64,000 nucleotides of DNA, taken from the NCBI GenBank assembly GCA_013400975.1, contig WBMZ01012706.1:41001-105000 (forward strand), written 5' to 3'. The notes under the pieces were generated by a model. That model had not been told where the DNA came from. It did no database searches and saw only the letters and a list, made by a program, of their open reading frames with translations. This document shows positions 52,601 through 63,200 of this stretch, piece by piece. Position 1 is the first letter of the stretch, and every line of letters begins with the position of its first letter. Source of the DNA: Atrichornis clamosus. Its lineage: Eukaryota > Chordata > Aves > Passeriformes > Menuridae. The position numbers were made by a program, and so were the translations under genes.

Positions 52601-54896
52601 TAACTAGTGAACCCCACATTTAAGCTCATATTGTCAAAGTAATCTACCCAATCATTTCCTCCACCAGCAGCATGAAGACAGAGTGCATTTTGACACCTCA
52701 TACATATTTAATAATAGCCTGATAGGCTGTCATTAACATCAAACAGCAATCTAAGTTTGCTACATTAAACATGATCCCTGTGTTAAGAGGACAATCACAA
52801 AGTGCCTCCAAGATCGAGCCTGTAAGAAATACCCACCGACTTGAACAAGGTGTAATGAGGCCAACTGCACTGAAAAAGCCACACATTGGATTTAAAATTA
52901 AATAATAAAAAAAAGCAAGGGAAAAAAGAAAAAGCTTCAGCAGGTCATAAGACCAGACATGCCATAAGGCAATCTGTCACAGAGTACTCATATTAGTAAC
53001 TGTTGTGTCAAAACTGAACATTCAAAAGAAAAGACAAACCTTCCTTTATGTTTTATGAAATGTAAGCCCACAGAATTAATAATTCATGAGATGAAGAAAA
53101 ATATCACATTTGGCTATAAATATTAACAGACACTGTCAACTTGCTTAGAACTAAATTTTGACTGTCCTACCCTACAATTATCAATTTAGAAAGGAATACT
53201 CTTCAAAAGCGCCACCCGCCCCAAAAAAATCAGCATGAAAGTCATTAATGAAGAAATTAACATTCTCTATTCATGCAGGTCTTCAGCAAACCAGCCCAAG
53301 CGTGTTCTGTGCCCGGCTGTTGCTGAGTGAACACTAATGGACTGGCATTGTTTGTGCCCACACTGGTGTTGTGCTGTGTTGACAGCAACAATGCTGGTGT
53401 GCACACAAGGAAAAATGCTAAAAGGACATACTAAACCCAGGACCCAGTGGAAAAAAGGAAGGGAAGGAGGGGAAGTAGTTGTCAAATGACAAAGAAAGAT
53501 TTTAGAAGGCAGTTAAAAGTTAATTTAAGTTTTACAATACACAAGTTTATACAATGGGTCTTGGATACATTTTTCTGATTAGCTAAAGAACAGGCATTTT
53601 AAAATTACAAAATAAAGCAATTAACCCATAATGCACAACCACCTGTCACTAAGCTCACTTCACGTGATTTCAAGGCAATATGAAATATATTTTTAGCAGG
53701 TCAAGATCTAAAGGACACTTCTGCTGTATGATACCAGCTCTCTGCCTTCACTACTATTGTAGCAAGTAGAATATTGGAACACAAAACGCAATTGTGCAAA
53801 AAATCCAGAACGCCATTAAAATGGATTGTTCTAAATAGTGGTGACAGTGCTCTTCTTAACAGGCTTTTTTTTTTTTCTTCTCCCCAGTGCTAATATAACT
53901 GCAGTCTACTTATGTCCCCACTTGCACTTACATTCTGGGCAACAATGTTAAAAATACTTACATAAGCATCAATATTGGGCATACATTAAAAATAAAAATA
54001 AATAAATAAATCAGTCTAAACACTTTGCTTTGTTCTACAGTTCCTGACATTTTCACTGCATTTCACCCAGTGATGAACATATAGAATGAAAAGCCAAAGT
54101 TGAACATTACAAGCTTTTATTTTTAAAAAAAGTTAATCCCTACCTTTATCATTCTAGAGAGATCTCCAGCATCTGCTAATTCCAACACTATGTTCAGTTC
54201 ATTGTCTTCAATGAATGAGGCATAATATTTAATTACATTTGGATGATTCAGTTGCTAATAAAGCAAAATAAGAATTCACATTTTAGTGTAGAGCACACTG
54301 TATCTTGTAAGACTGACATAGGAAACATTCTTCTTCACACAAACAAAACAACCTCTAAAATCTATTTCACTGATTCAAATTACAAATAGTATATGCTTAT
54401 GAGAAGCACTTACAAATACTGTGCAAGAACATGATGGCATTTTAGGATCAACATGGTGATGGGTACTACAATTTTAGAGGAATTTTGCTTCAATGTACAT
54501 TGAAATGTACAACCAAAAGCATGCTAAACTGTTATCTCAAACAGCAAAGTCAATTTCTGAAGTAAACAGCAAAGTCAATTTTTGAAGTCAGGATTTTACT
54601 GCACGTAGGATACAGCTGTTCACAATATTGCAGTTTTGGCAGAAACTTCTACTCAAAGTATTTCTGGATTTATTTCTCAATGCTAATTTTTAAAGTAATA
54701 AAGATCACAAAATTCTTCAAAGTGAGGTTTATAAAAACTCTACACATAGAAACAGGGGACACCTCAACTCTGTCTATGAAAAACAATATACTTTTTGATG
54801 ATGGCTGCACATTTTTTTAAACAAATCTTTTACCTTAAGAAGATCTATTTCTTTGATGCAGTCAGCACGGGCTTTGGCATCCATTAAATCAAATAT
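19580..54896 (-). CDS. NEK7: NEK7 serine/threonine kinase, 3' seven coding exons (partial gene)
   Basis: Seven minus-strand exons join in phase to 236 residues plus stop, matching residues 67-302 of NEK7. NEK7 is a mitotic Ser/Thr kinase activated by NEK9; it acts in spindle assembly, centrosome function and cytokinesis, and is also the NEK partner needed for NLRP3 inflammasome assembly. Visible landmarks, numbered as in the human protein: alpha-C Glu82, autoinhibitory Tyr97, catalytic HRD Asp161, DLG Asp179, activation-loop Ser195, and a GTPYYMSPE segment. The C-terminus ends HTASS, which favours NEK7 over the paralogue NEK6. All junctions are GT-AG and phases agree, so the gene looks intact rather than a processed pseudogene. 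Residues 1-66, including the glycine loop and ATP-binding lysines, are encoded beyond 64000. From memory of the human protein I see one difference, His for Cys at 298. Exon numbers used below (4-10) assume the human gene layout. Confidence 0.97.
19691..25960 (-). other. NEK7: NEK7 intron between residues 266 and 267
   Basis: A GT-AG intron of 6,270 bases, AT-rich, with no coding exon of another gene that I can recognise. A denser, motif-rich block at about 24.37-24.80 kb reads like conserved noncoding sequence. The remainder shows no clear repeat family. Confidence 0.85.
24370..24800. promoter_or_regulatory. Candidate conserved noncoding block (intronic)
   Basis: A stretch with few simple repeats and a mix of CpG (CATTCGGCAT, CATGCGCTTC, ATTCTCGCTA) and homeodomain-like TAATCAGC and TAATTA words, set in bland AT-rich intron. 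This texture is typical of vertebrate noncoding elements under constraint, but no alignment was available, so the call is inference. Confidence 0.25.
25961..26074 (-). CDS. NEK7: NEK7 exon (residues 229-266), probably exon 9
   Basis: This 114-base exon encodes 38 residues from [19 protein letters not shown] to a C-terminal SDHYSEE, the alpha-F/alpha-G region of the C-lobe. Asp261 and Glu265, described as part of the NLRP3 contact surface of NEK7, are present. The acceptor is AAACAG|ATG and the donor GAA|GTAAGT, a near-consensus 5' splice site; both ends are phase 0. The exon has no CpG by my count, in contrast to the following exon. Confidence 0.97.
27640..27905. promoter_or_regulatory. Candidate intronic regulatory element with paired E-boxes
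   Basis: A GC-richer block within AT-rich intron, with two CAGCTG E-boxes at 27743-27748 and 27767-27772 (24 bases apart), a GATCGCTAG word and several CpG. It ends at a polypyrimidine run. The composition and motif clustering suggest an enhancer or conserved element; no direct evidence of function. Confidence 0.3.
27927..27983. repeat. Polypyrimidine simple repeat
   Basis: A 57-base run of C and T on the plus strand, ending in 20 T. On the NEK7 sense strand it is polypurine. It is slippage-prone. Confidence 0.9.
30353..30447 (-). CDS. NEK7: NEK7 exon (residues 197-228), probably exon 8
   Basis: This 95-base exon completes Val197 and encodes [20 protein letters not shown], followed by [11 protein letters not shown]: the P+1 loop, the APE-equivalent (SPE) and helix alpha-F with its structural aspartate. 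The acceptor is TTTTTTGCAG and the donor GAG|GTAATA; the exon ends in phase 0. It is among the most conserved stretches of NIMA-family kinases and fixes the reading frame of its neighbours. Confidence 0.98.
32690..33030. promoter_or_regulatory. Candidate conserved noncoding block (intronic)
   Basis: A less AT-rich block with GCAGCAGCAGTG, a GATATC core and scattered CpG, lacking simple repeats. It resembles constrained noncoding DNA, but this is an impression only. Confidence 0.2.
34213..34246 (+). mobile_element. CR1 LINE terminal fragment
   Basis: TCAAGGTCCTTTCCAACCCT followed by AATGATTCTATAATG matches the extreme 3' end of avian CR1, including one near-complete ATTCTATGA-type octamer. 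Upstream CR1 sequence is not recognisable. Confidence 0.65.
37672..37779 (-). CDS. NEK7: NEK7 exon (residues 161-196), probably exon 7
   Basis: This 108-base exon supplies the last two bases of the Asp161 codon, then IKPAN (catalytic loop), the DLG metal-binding motif (Asp179) in place of the common DFG, and the activation loop through Ser195 (A-A-H-S-L), the residue phosphorylated on activation. It ends one base into the Val197 codon (phase 1). The acceptor is CTTTCAG|AT and the donor TTAG|GTAAGC. The catalytic aspartates and Asn166 are intact, so an active kinase is predicted. Confidence 0.97.
37990..38016 (+). repeat. AAAC microsatellite
   Basis: Five consecutive AAAC units followed by an A run, within a NEK7 intron. 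Confidence 0.95.
39068..39084 (+). repeat. Poly-A run, 17 bases
   Basis: Preceded by GGGGG and followed by GG, at the left edge of a purine-rich tract. It could be a decayed retroposon junction, but no target-site duplication was seen. Confidence 0.9.
39100..39800 (+). other. Purine-rich strand-asymmetric tract in NEK7 intron
   Basis: About 75% A+G in a sampled line (39481-39540), GC-richer than the flanks and not periodic. Its pyrimidine-rich complement lacks stop codons over 39254-39874, producing a 206-codon spurious frame rich in Phe, Leu, Ser and Cys. Origin unknown. Confidence 0.55.
40013..40121 (-). CDS. NEK7: NEK7 exon (residues 125-160), probably exon 6
   Basis: This 109-base exon starts [15 protein letters not shown] and ends in Met-His-Arg plus the first base of the Asp161 codon, so the catalytic HRD motif is split across the next intron (phase 1). 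It encodes helices alpha-D and alpha-E of the C-lobe. Gln129, Arg131 and Arg136, reported in the NEK7-NLRP3 structure as contacts with the NLRP3 leucine-rich repeats, are all present. The acceptor is unusual: 14 consecutive T residues abut the AG on the gene strand. The donor is AGAG|GTAATA. Confidence 0.96.
47905..47975 (+). mobile_element. Possible MIR/L2-like fossil
   Basis: The segment AATACCCCCATTTTACAGAT followed by TAGAATGTGGGCCAAGAACA resembles the shared MIR/L2 3' module (CCCCATTTTACAGATGAG, then a GGCCCAAG-like word). Such elements are rare and very old in birds. Only one module matches, so chance similarity is possible. Confidence 0.4.
48240..48800 (+). other. Pyrimidine-rich tract in NEK7 intron
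   Basis: The plus strand is dominated by C and T in varied words (CTCTCTCC, TTCCTT, CTCCTC), so the NEK7 pre-mRNA is purine-rich here. Not periodic. No gene seen. Confidence 0.5.
53988..54012 (+). repeat. AAAT microsatellite
   Basis: Short imperfect AAAAT/AAAT units ending in three AAAT copies. Confidence 0.9.
54144..54254 (-). CDS. NEK7: NEK7 exon (residues 88-124), probably exon 5
   Basis: This 111-base exon encodes 37 residues starting [11 protein letters not shown]. It covers N-lobe beta strands 4 and 5, the hinge (LELAD) and the start of the C-lobe. Tyr97, the inward-pointing tyrosine that holds NEK7 inactive until NEK9 binds, is present in the KYY triplet. The acceptor is TTATTAG and the donor AAG|GTAGGG; both ends are phase 0. 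It is separated from the previous exon by the shortest intron in the window (579 bases). The translation appears identical to human NEK7. Confidence 0.97.
54255..54833 (-). other. NEK7: NEK7 intron between residues 87 and 88
   Basis: A short GT-AG, phase 0 intron of 579 bases. It contains a two-copy 25-base tandem duplication at 54539-54588 and nothing else notable. Confidence 0.9.
54539..54588 (+). repeat. 25-base tandem duplication
   Basis: Two adjacent copies of a unit containing ACAGCAAAGTCAATTT, differing by one base, in the shortest NEK7 intron. Confidence 0.9.
54834..54896 (-). CDS. NEK7: NEK7 exon (residues 67-87), probably exon 4
   Basis: This 63-base exon encodes 21 residues starting [10 protein letters not shown] and ending in a Leu-Leu-Lys, the kinase alpha-C helix with the Glu82 that pairs with the ATP-binding lysine. 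The acceptor TGCATAG follows a T-rich stretch on the minus strand and the donor is AAG|GTAAAA. Both boundaries are phase 0, so the preceding exon (not in the window) must end on a complete codon. The encoded residues match the human protein as I remember it. Confidence 0.95.
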
Positions 54897-55259
54897 CTAT
54901 GCACAAGAGATAAAAGTGATAAAAATATAGTAAATTGAGTGATCATTATTTCATAGCATCCATAAAGCAACCTGAATTACACATTTCATGGCAAGATGTA
55001 ATATTACAGTATGAAGTATTTCTAAGGCTCTGATGCACTGACTTAGTGCTATGGCCATTCTTTTAGCCTCCTCATAGGAAACAAGTCCATTGTCAGTACA
55101 AGCTTTCCAATGACTTAACTGCCACCTCTGCATATCTGTTCCAACACACAGCACTAATGCAGCACACTTCCTTAGATGTGGTTCTAATCCAAATCTCAGG
55201 GTCCTATCCCATTTCTGCCACAGCATTATCATATATGGTTCTTTAGTACTAAGCATACC

Positions 55260-55800
55260 TTCTTCCCCTTAGTCTTGCTACAGTCTTCCATTTCAATTCT
55301 AAATAATGCATATTATTTTAGTCTCTCTCAAGATCAAAACTTCATTGTCACCTCCAACTCTTCCTCTCCCATTTCCTTCCCTTCAACCAGCAAAGAAATG
55401 ACTCGGGTTATGCTACTTGTTTACTAGAGCACTTTTTTCTAAGCCCTCATCTGTCACCTTGACTTTCACAGCCTTTTACAGTTAAGACATCTCTGCTCTT
55501 CATTTTTTTCCCACCTCACATCTATTCCAAATTACCTTGCAATGTATCTCATTTTTGCCTCTTCCAGTTAACCATGCTACCCTCCACTGATTTCTATTTT
55601 TGTTTGAAGTACTTTTGCCTGCCATTAGAGTCCTTCCCCACATTCTACATACCTATATTTAATGTCATGTCTATTTTCACTCCCTTCTTTACCACCTTAG
55701 TTTACACTTCACTTTCTCAAATGTGCACCTCCATACACTGTTTCCTTTAAAAATGACCAAAACACTACTACCTCAAGGAATCCTTCCTCTCTCATTTGCT
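55260..55800 (+). other. Pyrimidine-rich tract in NEK7 intron
   Basis: A sampled line (55321-55380) is about 75% C+T. The words vary and there is no period. It is similar in character to the tract at 48.2 kb and the mirror image of the purine tracts at 13.9 and 39.1 kb. Confidence 0.5.
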
Positions 55801-56534
55801 ATTACTTTCTGAATTTACCAAACAAGTTTAACAAAACAGAACAACTAAAAAAAAAATCAACTTCTTTGTGGTCTGCCTTTTACATTTAGAACTATTCAGA
55901 AGAATAAGAGACACTATGAGCTTTATTCACTGCCAGAACATTTACGAAATTACCTTTTCCAGTTAGAACTTTGCATGCACATCATCTCTTTCTAGATAGA
56001 TAGTCTCCAGGAAAAGATGTATTATGTGCTGTGAAGATCACACGTATCTGGTTCCATAAGCTCAAAATAACCAGCAGCTGATAACTTCCATTTAGTATCT
56101 TGCCACCAAACCCAGAAACAAAAAGATGGATTAACAGCAGTTTCAGTACTGAATGTCTGCAAAGAGGTCATCTCCAACTGAGTCCCTTACTGTTCACATG
56201 AATCACACCTTCTTTCATTCTCCCCAAAGAAGTTCAAACAAATCAGGAAGCCTGCATATGATCTGCTTAACCTCATCTTCACTTTCCATGCCACTCTGCA
56301 CAGTAAGTTTGTCATTCCTTTAATCAACTGAAAGAAGAAGCCTAGAAACTTCCTGCACGGAGCACAGGCCTCACAGAGCACACATGTGCTCTTGACTAAC
56401 CACTAGTTCTCTTCAGACATCCCATCTTCTGTCTCCAGAGCTGGCACAAGAAAGAAGAGCCTGCAGTGGATACCAGACTCACTATAAAAGACAACCCTTG
56501 AGTCAAGAACTGAAGCGCCAGACTTGTAGATAGT

Positions 56535-56575
56535 AAGAAGAAAAGAAGAAAAGAGGAAGAAAAGAAGAAAGAAAA
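56535..56575 (+). repeat. Polypurine simple repeat
   Basis: Forty-one bases of pure A/G built from AAGAAG and AAAAGAAG units. Confidence 0.9.
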
Positions 56576-59500
56576 CAAAACTACTTAACAAGAGAGAGAG
56601 AAAGCCGTCATACAACTAGTTGTATATTCATGTCAGAATGATGGGAAATAAACAGACTGAGTTAAAAGCAGTTCTTCAAGCAGGAGACTGTGGGGGCCTT
56701 AACAGAAACACAGCCGGTTAAGTCACAAGAAAGGAATGCTAACACCAAGAAATAAAGCAATTTCAGATGTAGTAGAAGAAAAGAATACTATATGTGAAAT
56801 TACAGGTACAACTATAAAAAGATAAGTAACACTGATGGAAAACAGAAAAGAGCTTGAGCTAAAGTTGGAAACTTAGTGAAGGAGATTAAATAGCCTATAT
56901 CTGTTATAGATGTAAACTTTGAATGAAAAAGCATTGCTCTTTAATAATTTTGAAACAAACTAAAGTCCTAGTGTTTGGTACAGTCATGAAGGAGTGCACT
57001 GATGTTCCTAGGAAACACTTTAGAAAATCCCAAATCTTAGAGATAGCACATTAACTGAGGAAGTACTGAGAAGGCATGAAATCATAAACATCTTTCCTTA
57101 TAACCTAAGAGACCAGAAAAATGTATACACCCTCTCCCAAAAACAGTCAATGAAAGTGTACTAGGGAGCAGGGGAAAAAAGGGAAGAGGTACAGGGGCAC
57201 ATCTTGAGGCTTCACATTTTTGCAAAGTTCTAGATAACAGTGACATAAGACCATTCCTGATAAATGATACAGAGATTCCACTCCAAACACACTGGAAAAC
57301 CTCATCAAAAGTGGAGACAGAATTTCAGATTGAAAACTCTACACAAACCATACTTGTAAGATTTGGAAAAATTACCGAAAGCATAGTTTCAAATCAAAAG
57401 AGTTTCATTTTGTGACAAAATAGGGCAGTTTGCACCTGTTAATGACTGTTCCAATATGCCAAGAAGCATAATGATTTACCTATTCCAAGAATATTTCCCT
57501 ACACACCTAAACTAACAGGTTTTCCCAGAAAAAAAATTTACAAGCTATGCCTCTGATAGACATAAACCAGTACCTCTCATAGAGCAATAATAAAACAACA
57601 AAAATAAAACCCTAGACCCAGGACTGTGAAAAATCTAGAATCAAAGCATAGGAAAGAAAGACAAAATTTTGTTTGAGTATTCTGGATAGTATTCCCAGTA
57701 CTTCTAATTTGTTATTAAACAGCATGGAGTAGCTTAGACCAAGAAGCTGCTCTCCCCAAAGGACAGACTTAAGTTTTATAAACATGACTCCCTATACTTA
57801 TACTGCACTTCATACAGCAGAATGGCAAATTTGTCACAGTTTCAGCTAAAGTGAGTATTTAAAAAATTACCTAAATTAAATATAGCAAGGCAGTAAAAAT
57901 AAGTCTTATTCGATCCTTACAGCCACAAATACAGGTAATCTGAAGATTTACTGTTTAGCATTTTTGTGATTCTCTATTAGATCTTAATCCTGATCTAACC
58001 TCAAAAGAGTATAAACAGCATTTCTCAGAAATCCAGAATTTGGGTTTCACAGACATTAACTTCCTCCAACAGTAAGACCGGAAAAAGAAAACCAACAAAA
58101 AAGATATTTAAAAAAAAAAAAAAACCAAACCCAAGGGGGAAACAAAAAAAAAACCACAAAAAATCACTCAATCCGTGGCCTCTGAAGAACCTCTGAATCA
58201 CACCAGATGCAAAACCCTTTCAGAGCTGCAGTTCAGACCAGAGGACCCCAGTGTAACAAGCCATGTCAGCACATACAAGGAGGGTACTGTAAACACAGTG
58301 AAAAAACCTCCGTGCTTCCTCACCAGAAGGTGACTCAACACTGAAGAACGTCTTACCCTGAAAAATGGAAGCTGCAATGAAAGACTTCAAGAACATCCTT
58401 TCAAATGCATGTCAGAACTACACATGGCACCTGGCAGCGCTCTCAAGGCTTGTTCAGCAGGAGAAGCCGCCCTTTGCCTGCGGTTTGCTGCAGACTGGCC
58501 ATTCATGTAACACCAGGAAGGGATGTCAGTACTTCCATCACAACTGGAACGGTTTATAGCTTTGCAAGCAGACTAATTCCACCTTCAGCTTCTGTGAGTC
58601 AGCAAGCCCAGCTGAAAGGTCAGCTCATGCTCCCCGGGCTCTAGTGCGAGTGTTGCACACAGATCTCTGACGTGCACACGACGTCTGGCCCGGTAAAGAC
58701 AGCACCACCAACGTTACCAGCAGGCCACAGACCTCACTGTGCCTCAGACTCACACTGCCTAAGGACTTCCAACCTTTTGTCCAGCCTTCTCTGGGACTGC
58801 ACTCCTTTTTTGAGCTTGGCTTCAGCTGTAGCAGCACATGCCTTGCAGCTGAGTGACTTAACTATAACAAAGTCATTGCAGTTAAATGACTTTGTCTAAC
58901 CCAGGTTTAGATTAAGCTCAGCTCTGTGCAAGTGCACAGACTTAAGGAAATTACAGCAGATACAAGAGAAGTCTAAAAAAACTGGATTTTTGGATAAGCT
59001 TGAGCAATAAGCTTTTGGATCGACACAAAGCATTAGCAACTGACTGCTTGAAATCACCCAGCAAAATCTCACATAAAGACACTACCAGCATCCTCTCAGC
59101 AGAGCTCAGCTCACTGATGATGCTCCACACATTGATTATTGGAAACTAGCAGTAATTAAACCACAAGTGTTATCATCACTGTAACTTGCTAAGAATAAAA
59201 CCTGCTGCATTTACATCAGACCAACAATAAATTCTAATTCTTGACTTCACTTATGAGGTCAGGATCCCAGGGTGATTCAGTCTGGAGGTATGTTTCCCTA
59301 GTCATCACAAACTGCACATTGTAATATACTCTTATTTCCAATTTTAATTTTTTTCCCTCAATTTCTATTTTCAAGGACTATAATTAGATCAACATTTCTA
59401 AAAATGGACTATGCTTGTCTAAAAAAAATAAGCAAACAATACAGCAAATATTTTTATGATGTGACAGTTTTCATAGAGAGTGTAATCAAAAAGCCTCATT

Positions 59501-60020
59501 GTGGTAAGCATTTTAGCTTAGTTAGCAATTGCTGTGAAATTCCTTAAAACAATTAGGCAAATACAGCTGAAGAGACTTAAAGGAGCATTTTAAAAAGCCT
59601 TTACAATTTTCTTCCACTTGGCAAGCACACTAGGTGAAGTAAGAAGGTCCCTTTTTAGCTCTCAGTTTTTCATCTCGTCCTGCAATCAACTGCATACAAA
59701 GGGAGAGTAAAAGGAAAAATATACATTGATAATTATCACACCTTCGTGAGCTATGCAACCAAGGCATCTCTGGTAGCTTAGCATTCAATCACTTTTCTAG
59801 TTCCTTCATGTGAGCATATAGTTTTTTTCCTTTCAGCATTGCAGAAATGTCAGCTGTAAGTACTGCAGGGAGATACTGGTATTTTTAGAATACTTTCTAA
59901 GCTATTGTAAGCTACAAAGCAGGAACTGTTCCTATACAGATGTGTAACCTAAACAAAGAAGCTGCAATACATGAATTCAACTTCCTGGGTAAATTCTTCT
60001 AAACCTGCTCACACATGCAA

Positions 60021-60240
60021 CTGGAGACTCCTAGAAAGCTATGGGCATAGCAAAAAGGTTTAGAAACATGGAAAACTGGAGACTCCTAGAAAGCTATGGG
60101 CATAGCAAAAAGGTTTAGAAACATGGAAAACTGGAGACTCCTAGAAAGCTATGGGCATAGCAAAAAGGTTTAGAAACATGGAAAACTGGAGACTCCTAGA
60201 AAGCTATGGGCATAGCAAAAAGGTTTAGAAACATGGAAAA
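60021..60240 (+). repeat. Perfect 55-bp minisatellite, four copies
   Basis: The unit starting CTGGAGACTCCTAGAAAGCT at 60021 recurs at 60076, 60131 and 60186; all four 55-base copies are identical. Perfect identity over 220 bases points to recent expansion, array homogenisation or an assembly artefact. It lies in the incomplete 5' intron of NEK7. No open frame runs through it. Confidence 0.97.
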
Positions 60241-63200
60241 CATAAGGCCTTGCTTCTAAGTCTAGACTATATCTGATCAATTACAAGCTACCAACTGAGC
60301 TCATCACCTGAAGTAATGTGCCAAGGTGGGAATTTACCTGATTCCACTTGCTCTACTCCATCACTCTTGCAAGTTTTCCCTTTCAGTATTGAAAAGGATA
60401 AAGGTCTTTCTAACCTTGTCATTTAATTAACAGTTTAACCTATTCCTGTTCTGTTTGAAATTCTGTATAAAATTAAAATATCAAAAAGCATTTCCAAACC
60501 AAAATACAACCATGACTGCTGTAACATAAACCTTCAGAGAAATAAACAAAATAAAGACCTGAATGCACATAAATATTAGGAGATACAAAACTGAACAGCA
60601 ACAAGAAGCATTAGATTATTTTGCCACCACAGCACTGCTGTGCTGAGACAATAGTGCTTCATAAAGTGTGAAATTACAAGCACTTTTCTAAGATTAATTA
60701 ACTGTAATTCAGGCCTGAAGTAGCAATCCACTGACAATGAACAATGAATAATGAATGTAAGTCCCAGATAAAAGGATTCGTTGTCTGAATCACTAACGTG
60801 GGGCCTCCACTTTTGGAATGAAAGGGAAAGAAAGGTGGAACAATCTAAAGCAGAAATGAAGTGACTCTGAAATTTTGTTGAAATATGCAGTTTTACATAA
60901 TATTTTGAATTTTGAGCAGCTAAGGTTTCCTTACAAAATAGCTCATAAAGTAAACTCATACAGCCTTATAGTCACTGACTTGGGTATTTACAACTCTTTT
61001 GCCATTTAAGGATGTTCTGTGAGCATTTATTCCAGTACCTAGTAAGTGCTCACTTTCCCCAGGGAAGGGACGAGGGGGAGCTCATTGCTCAGAACACTGC
61101 GCCGTACCCCAGGGTGTTCTGCTGCAGGGGTTACCCAGAGGGGCAGCAGCAGAGAGGTACTGCGGCTTCCTCTGGCATCACCTGCAGCACAGTTTGCACC
61201 TGAGGTTCAGCATGTGTTAAGAAACTCACCTAGAAGCTTTTCAATTTGTACTTCTACGGTCACAGTTTACTTGTGGCCGATCTTTCCTCATGTTTCTTTG
61301 ACTCAAAGTGTAGTTTAGACATTAATGGAAGTTAAGCAGTGAAGATTTGATTTGAATTCTGGTTTTGTTTAGGTAACATTTTAACAGCATCTCAGAAAAA
61401 CAGTTCCATGCTGAAAAAGAATCTAATTATTATATATACCACTTGCCTAATTACACAAAGGCAAACCAGACATGGGAGGATGAAGCATAAAGGGTACAAC
61501 AAGAAGAAAAGACCCAAGATACTATTTTGTGTATTCTTCAGGTTAAATTGTTATTAAAAACCCTGCAAGTTCAACAGCTCTCACTGTGCTACATATCCCA
61601 CTGAAACCCAAATCAACAATACTACTTCTTCCTGTCATCTGGCCTCAGCAGCAACTACAAATTCAGGAAGAGTGGTTTCTGTCACCATCTGCTTGTCCTT
61701 TCTCCCACAGCATCTTACTGCTACTTACTTCTGCTCACATTTAATTTCACAAACATATATTTTGTACACATTAATGTAACATTTATCAATATTGTACATA
61801 TTTCAGCCAAATAAAATTTATTAGCAAAAAATAAACATCCTTGTTGGAAAGCTTCGTAAGAACTCAAAACTGGCAATCCTTTTGGAACAAATAATGGCCT
61901 GAGATCCTGCAACTGAAAGAGAAGATAACTGAAGGATTCTGAACCACATCAGCCCTTGATAGTAGAGACACCCATGGGGTACCACTGACCAGATACACAT
62001 GAAGAGAACAGGAATACACCTAACCCAGGCAAAAAAAAGAAATGGGGAGAGGGTGGAACACACATGACTTGCAAGATCAGAGAGGAAGGTATGTAGTAGA
62101 GAAGACGTCAGATGAGAATGGGCAGATAATGGAAAAGCAGAACTTCAGATCTCAGTTATGCTATTTAACACAATGTAGAGCATTTAGAGGTGCTGTTTGA
62201 ATGTAGAGAGTGATATCCATGCACAGGTCTAAAATAAGAGAGAATAAAGCCTCTCTCTCACAACTGAAAAAAGCATTTCTGCTGTTTTGTCCATGCTCAT
62301 CTTCCATTAAAAAGGCACCAGAAAAAAAGCAGTATTTTAATCTGAACAAAATCAAACATGACTGAAATCAAAAGGAAGAAGCATTGGCATAGAGCTGACC
62401 CATTTTTCAGCTTTTCTGGAAAGCAATTACTTCTCAACAAAAGACATCTATGAAAATAGACTTTATAGTGAAATTAAGTATTGTGACTATATTTATCCAA
62501 AATATTTCTAGGGCATCTTAGGAAAAGTGACAGAAGCACAGTAAGAATTAAGATGGTCTTCTGACCAAAAGGAAAAGCTTTAGATGTCAACTATGCAAGC
62601 TGAAATGGCTGTGCCAAACACTCAGTGCTGCCACAAGCCTTTTGAGCTCCGGGTAATATGTCATTATACTCTTAGGAATTTTCTCCCCGTCCAGGTTAAC
62701 CAAGTCTCACTTTCCATCCAGATAGCAGTCTCCCACATACATCCAGCCTCCATGGAAAGTGACTTCACAGGTAACAGAACACAGCCCCTCCTGATATGCA
62801 CTAGGTAACCATTTTCAATGGAAAACCAACAACCTATGTTGGACACTTTCAGACAATTGGAACCCTGTCAGGATAAAGCCACTTGAGAAAGGTGTAACTT
62901 TTTTAACACTATTTCCTAACAACCACCAAGTACATTCTGAGAAAACTATTAAAGGATTAAATAAAAATTAAGTAAGAAAGCTTTTCTGCTACAGAAACCA
63001 CCACCTGTATATGGACAGCACGATGTCTTCTTCACACACTGAAAAAAATCTTCTGTCAAATTGGGAAGTCTGATATGAGAATACAGCAACACATACAGAC
63101 GTTTGAAATGCTGTTAGGAGTACACATGCTAAAATGTCTCTGTATTCTTAATGCAAGCTCTGTTATAAAAATTTCATGGTTGGACTTTATGACTTTCTTC

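Larger units (their letters stand above)
40122..54143 (-). other. NEK7: NEK7 intron between residues 124 and 125 (largest complete intron)
   Basis: A GT-AG, phase 0 intron of 14,022 bases. It is mostly AT-rich unique sequence. It includes a possible MIR/L2-like fossil (47.91-47.97 kb), a pyrimidine-rich tract (48.24-48.80 kb), a GC-richer patch at 49.65-50.3 kb that I cannot assign, and an AAAT microsatellite near 54.0 kb. No coding sequence of another gene is recognised. Confidence 0.85.

Noticed and set aside
19580..54896. NEK6 as the identity
   Set aside because: The C-terminal HTASS, the [16 protein letters not shown] segment and the activation loop fit NEK7; NEK6 has a different tail and differs in these segments.
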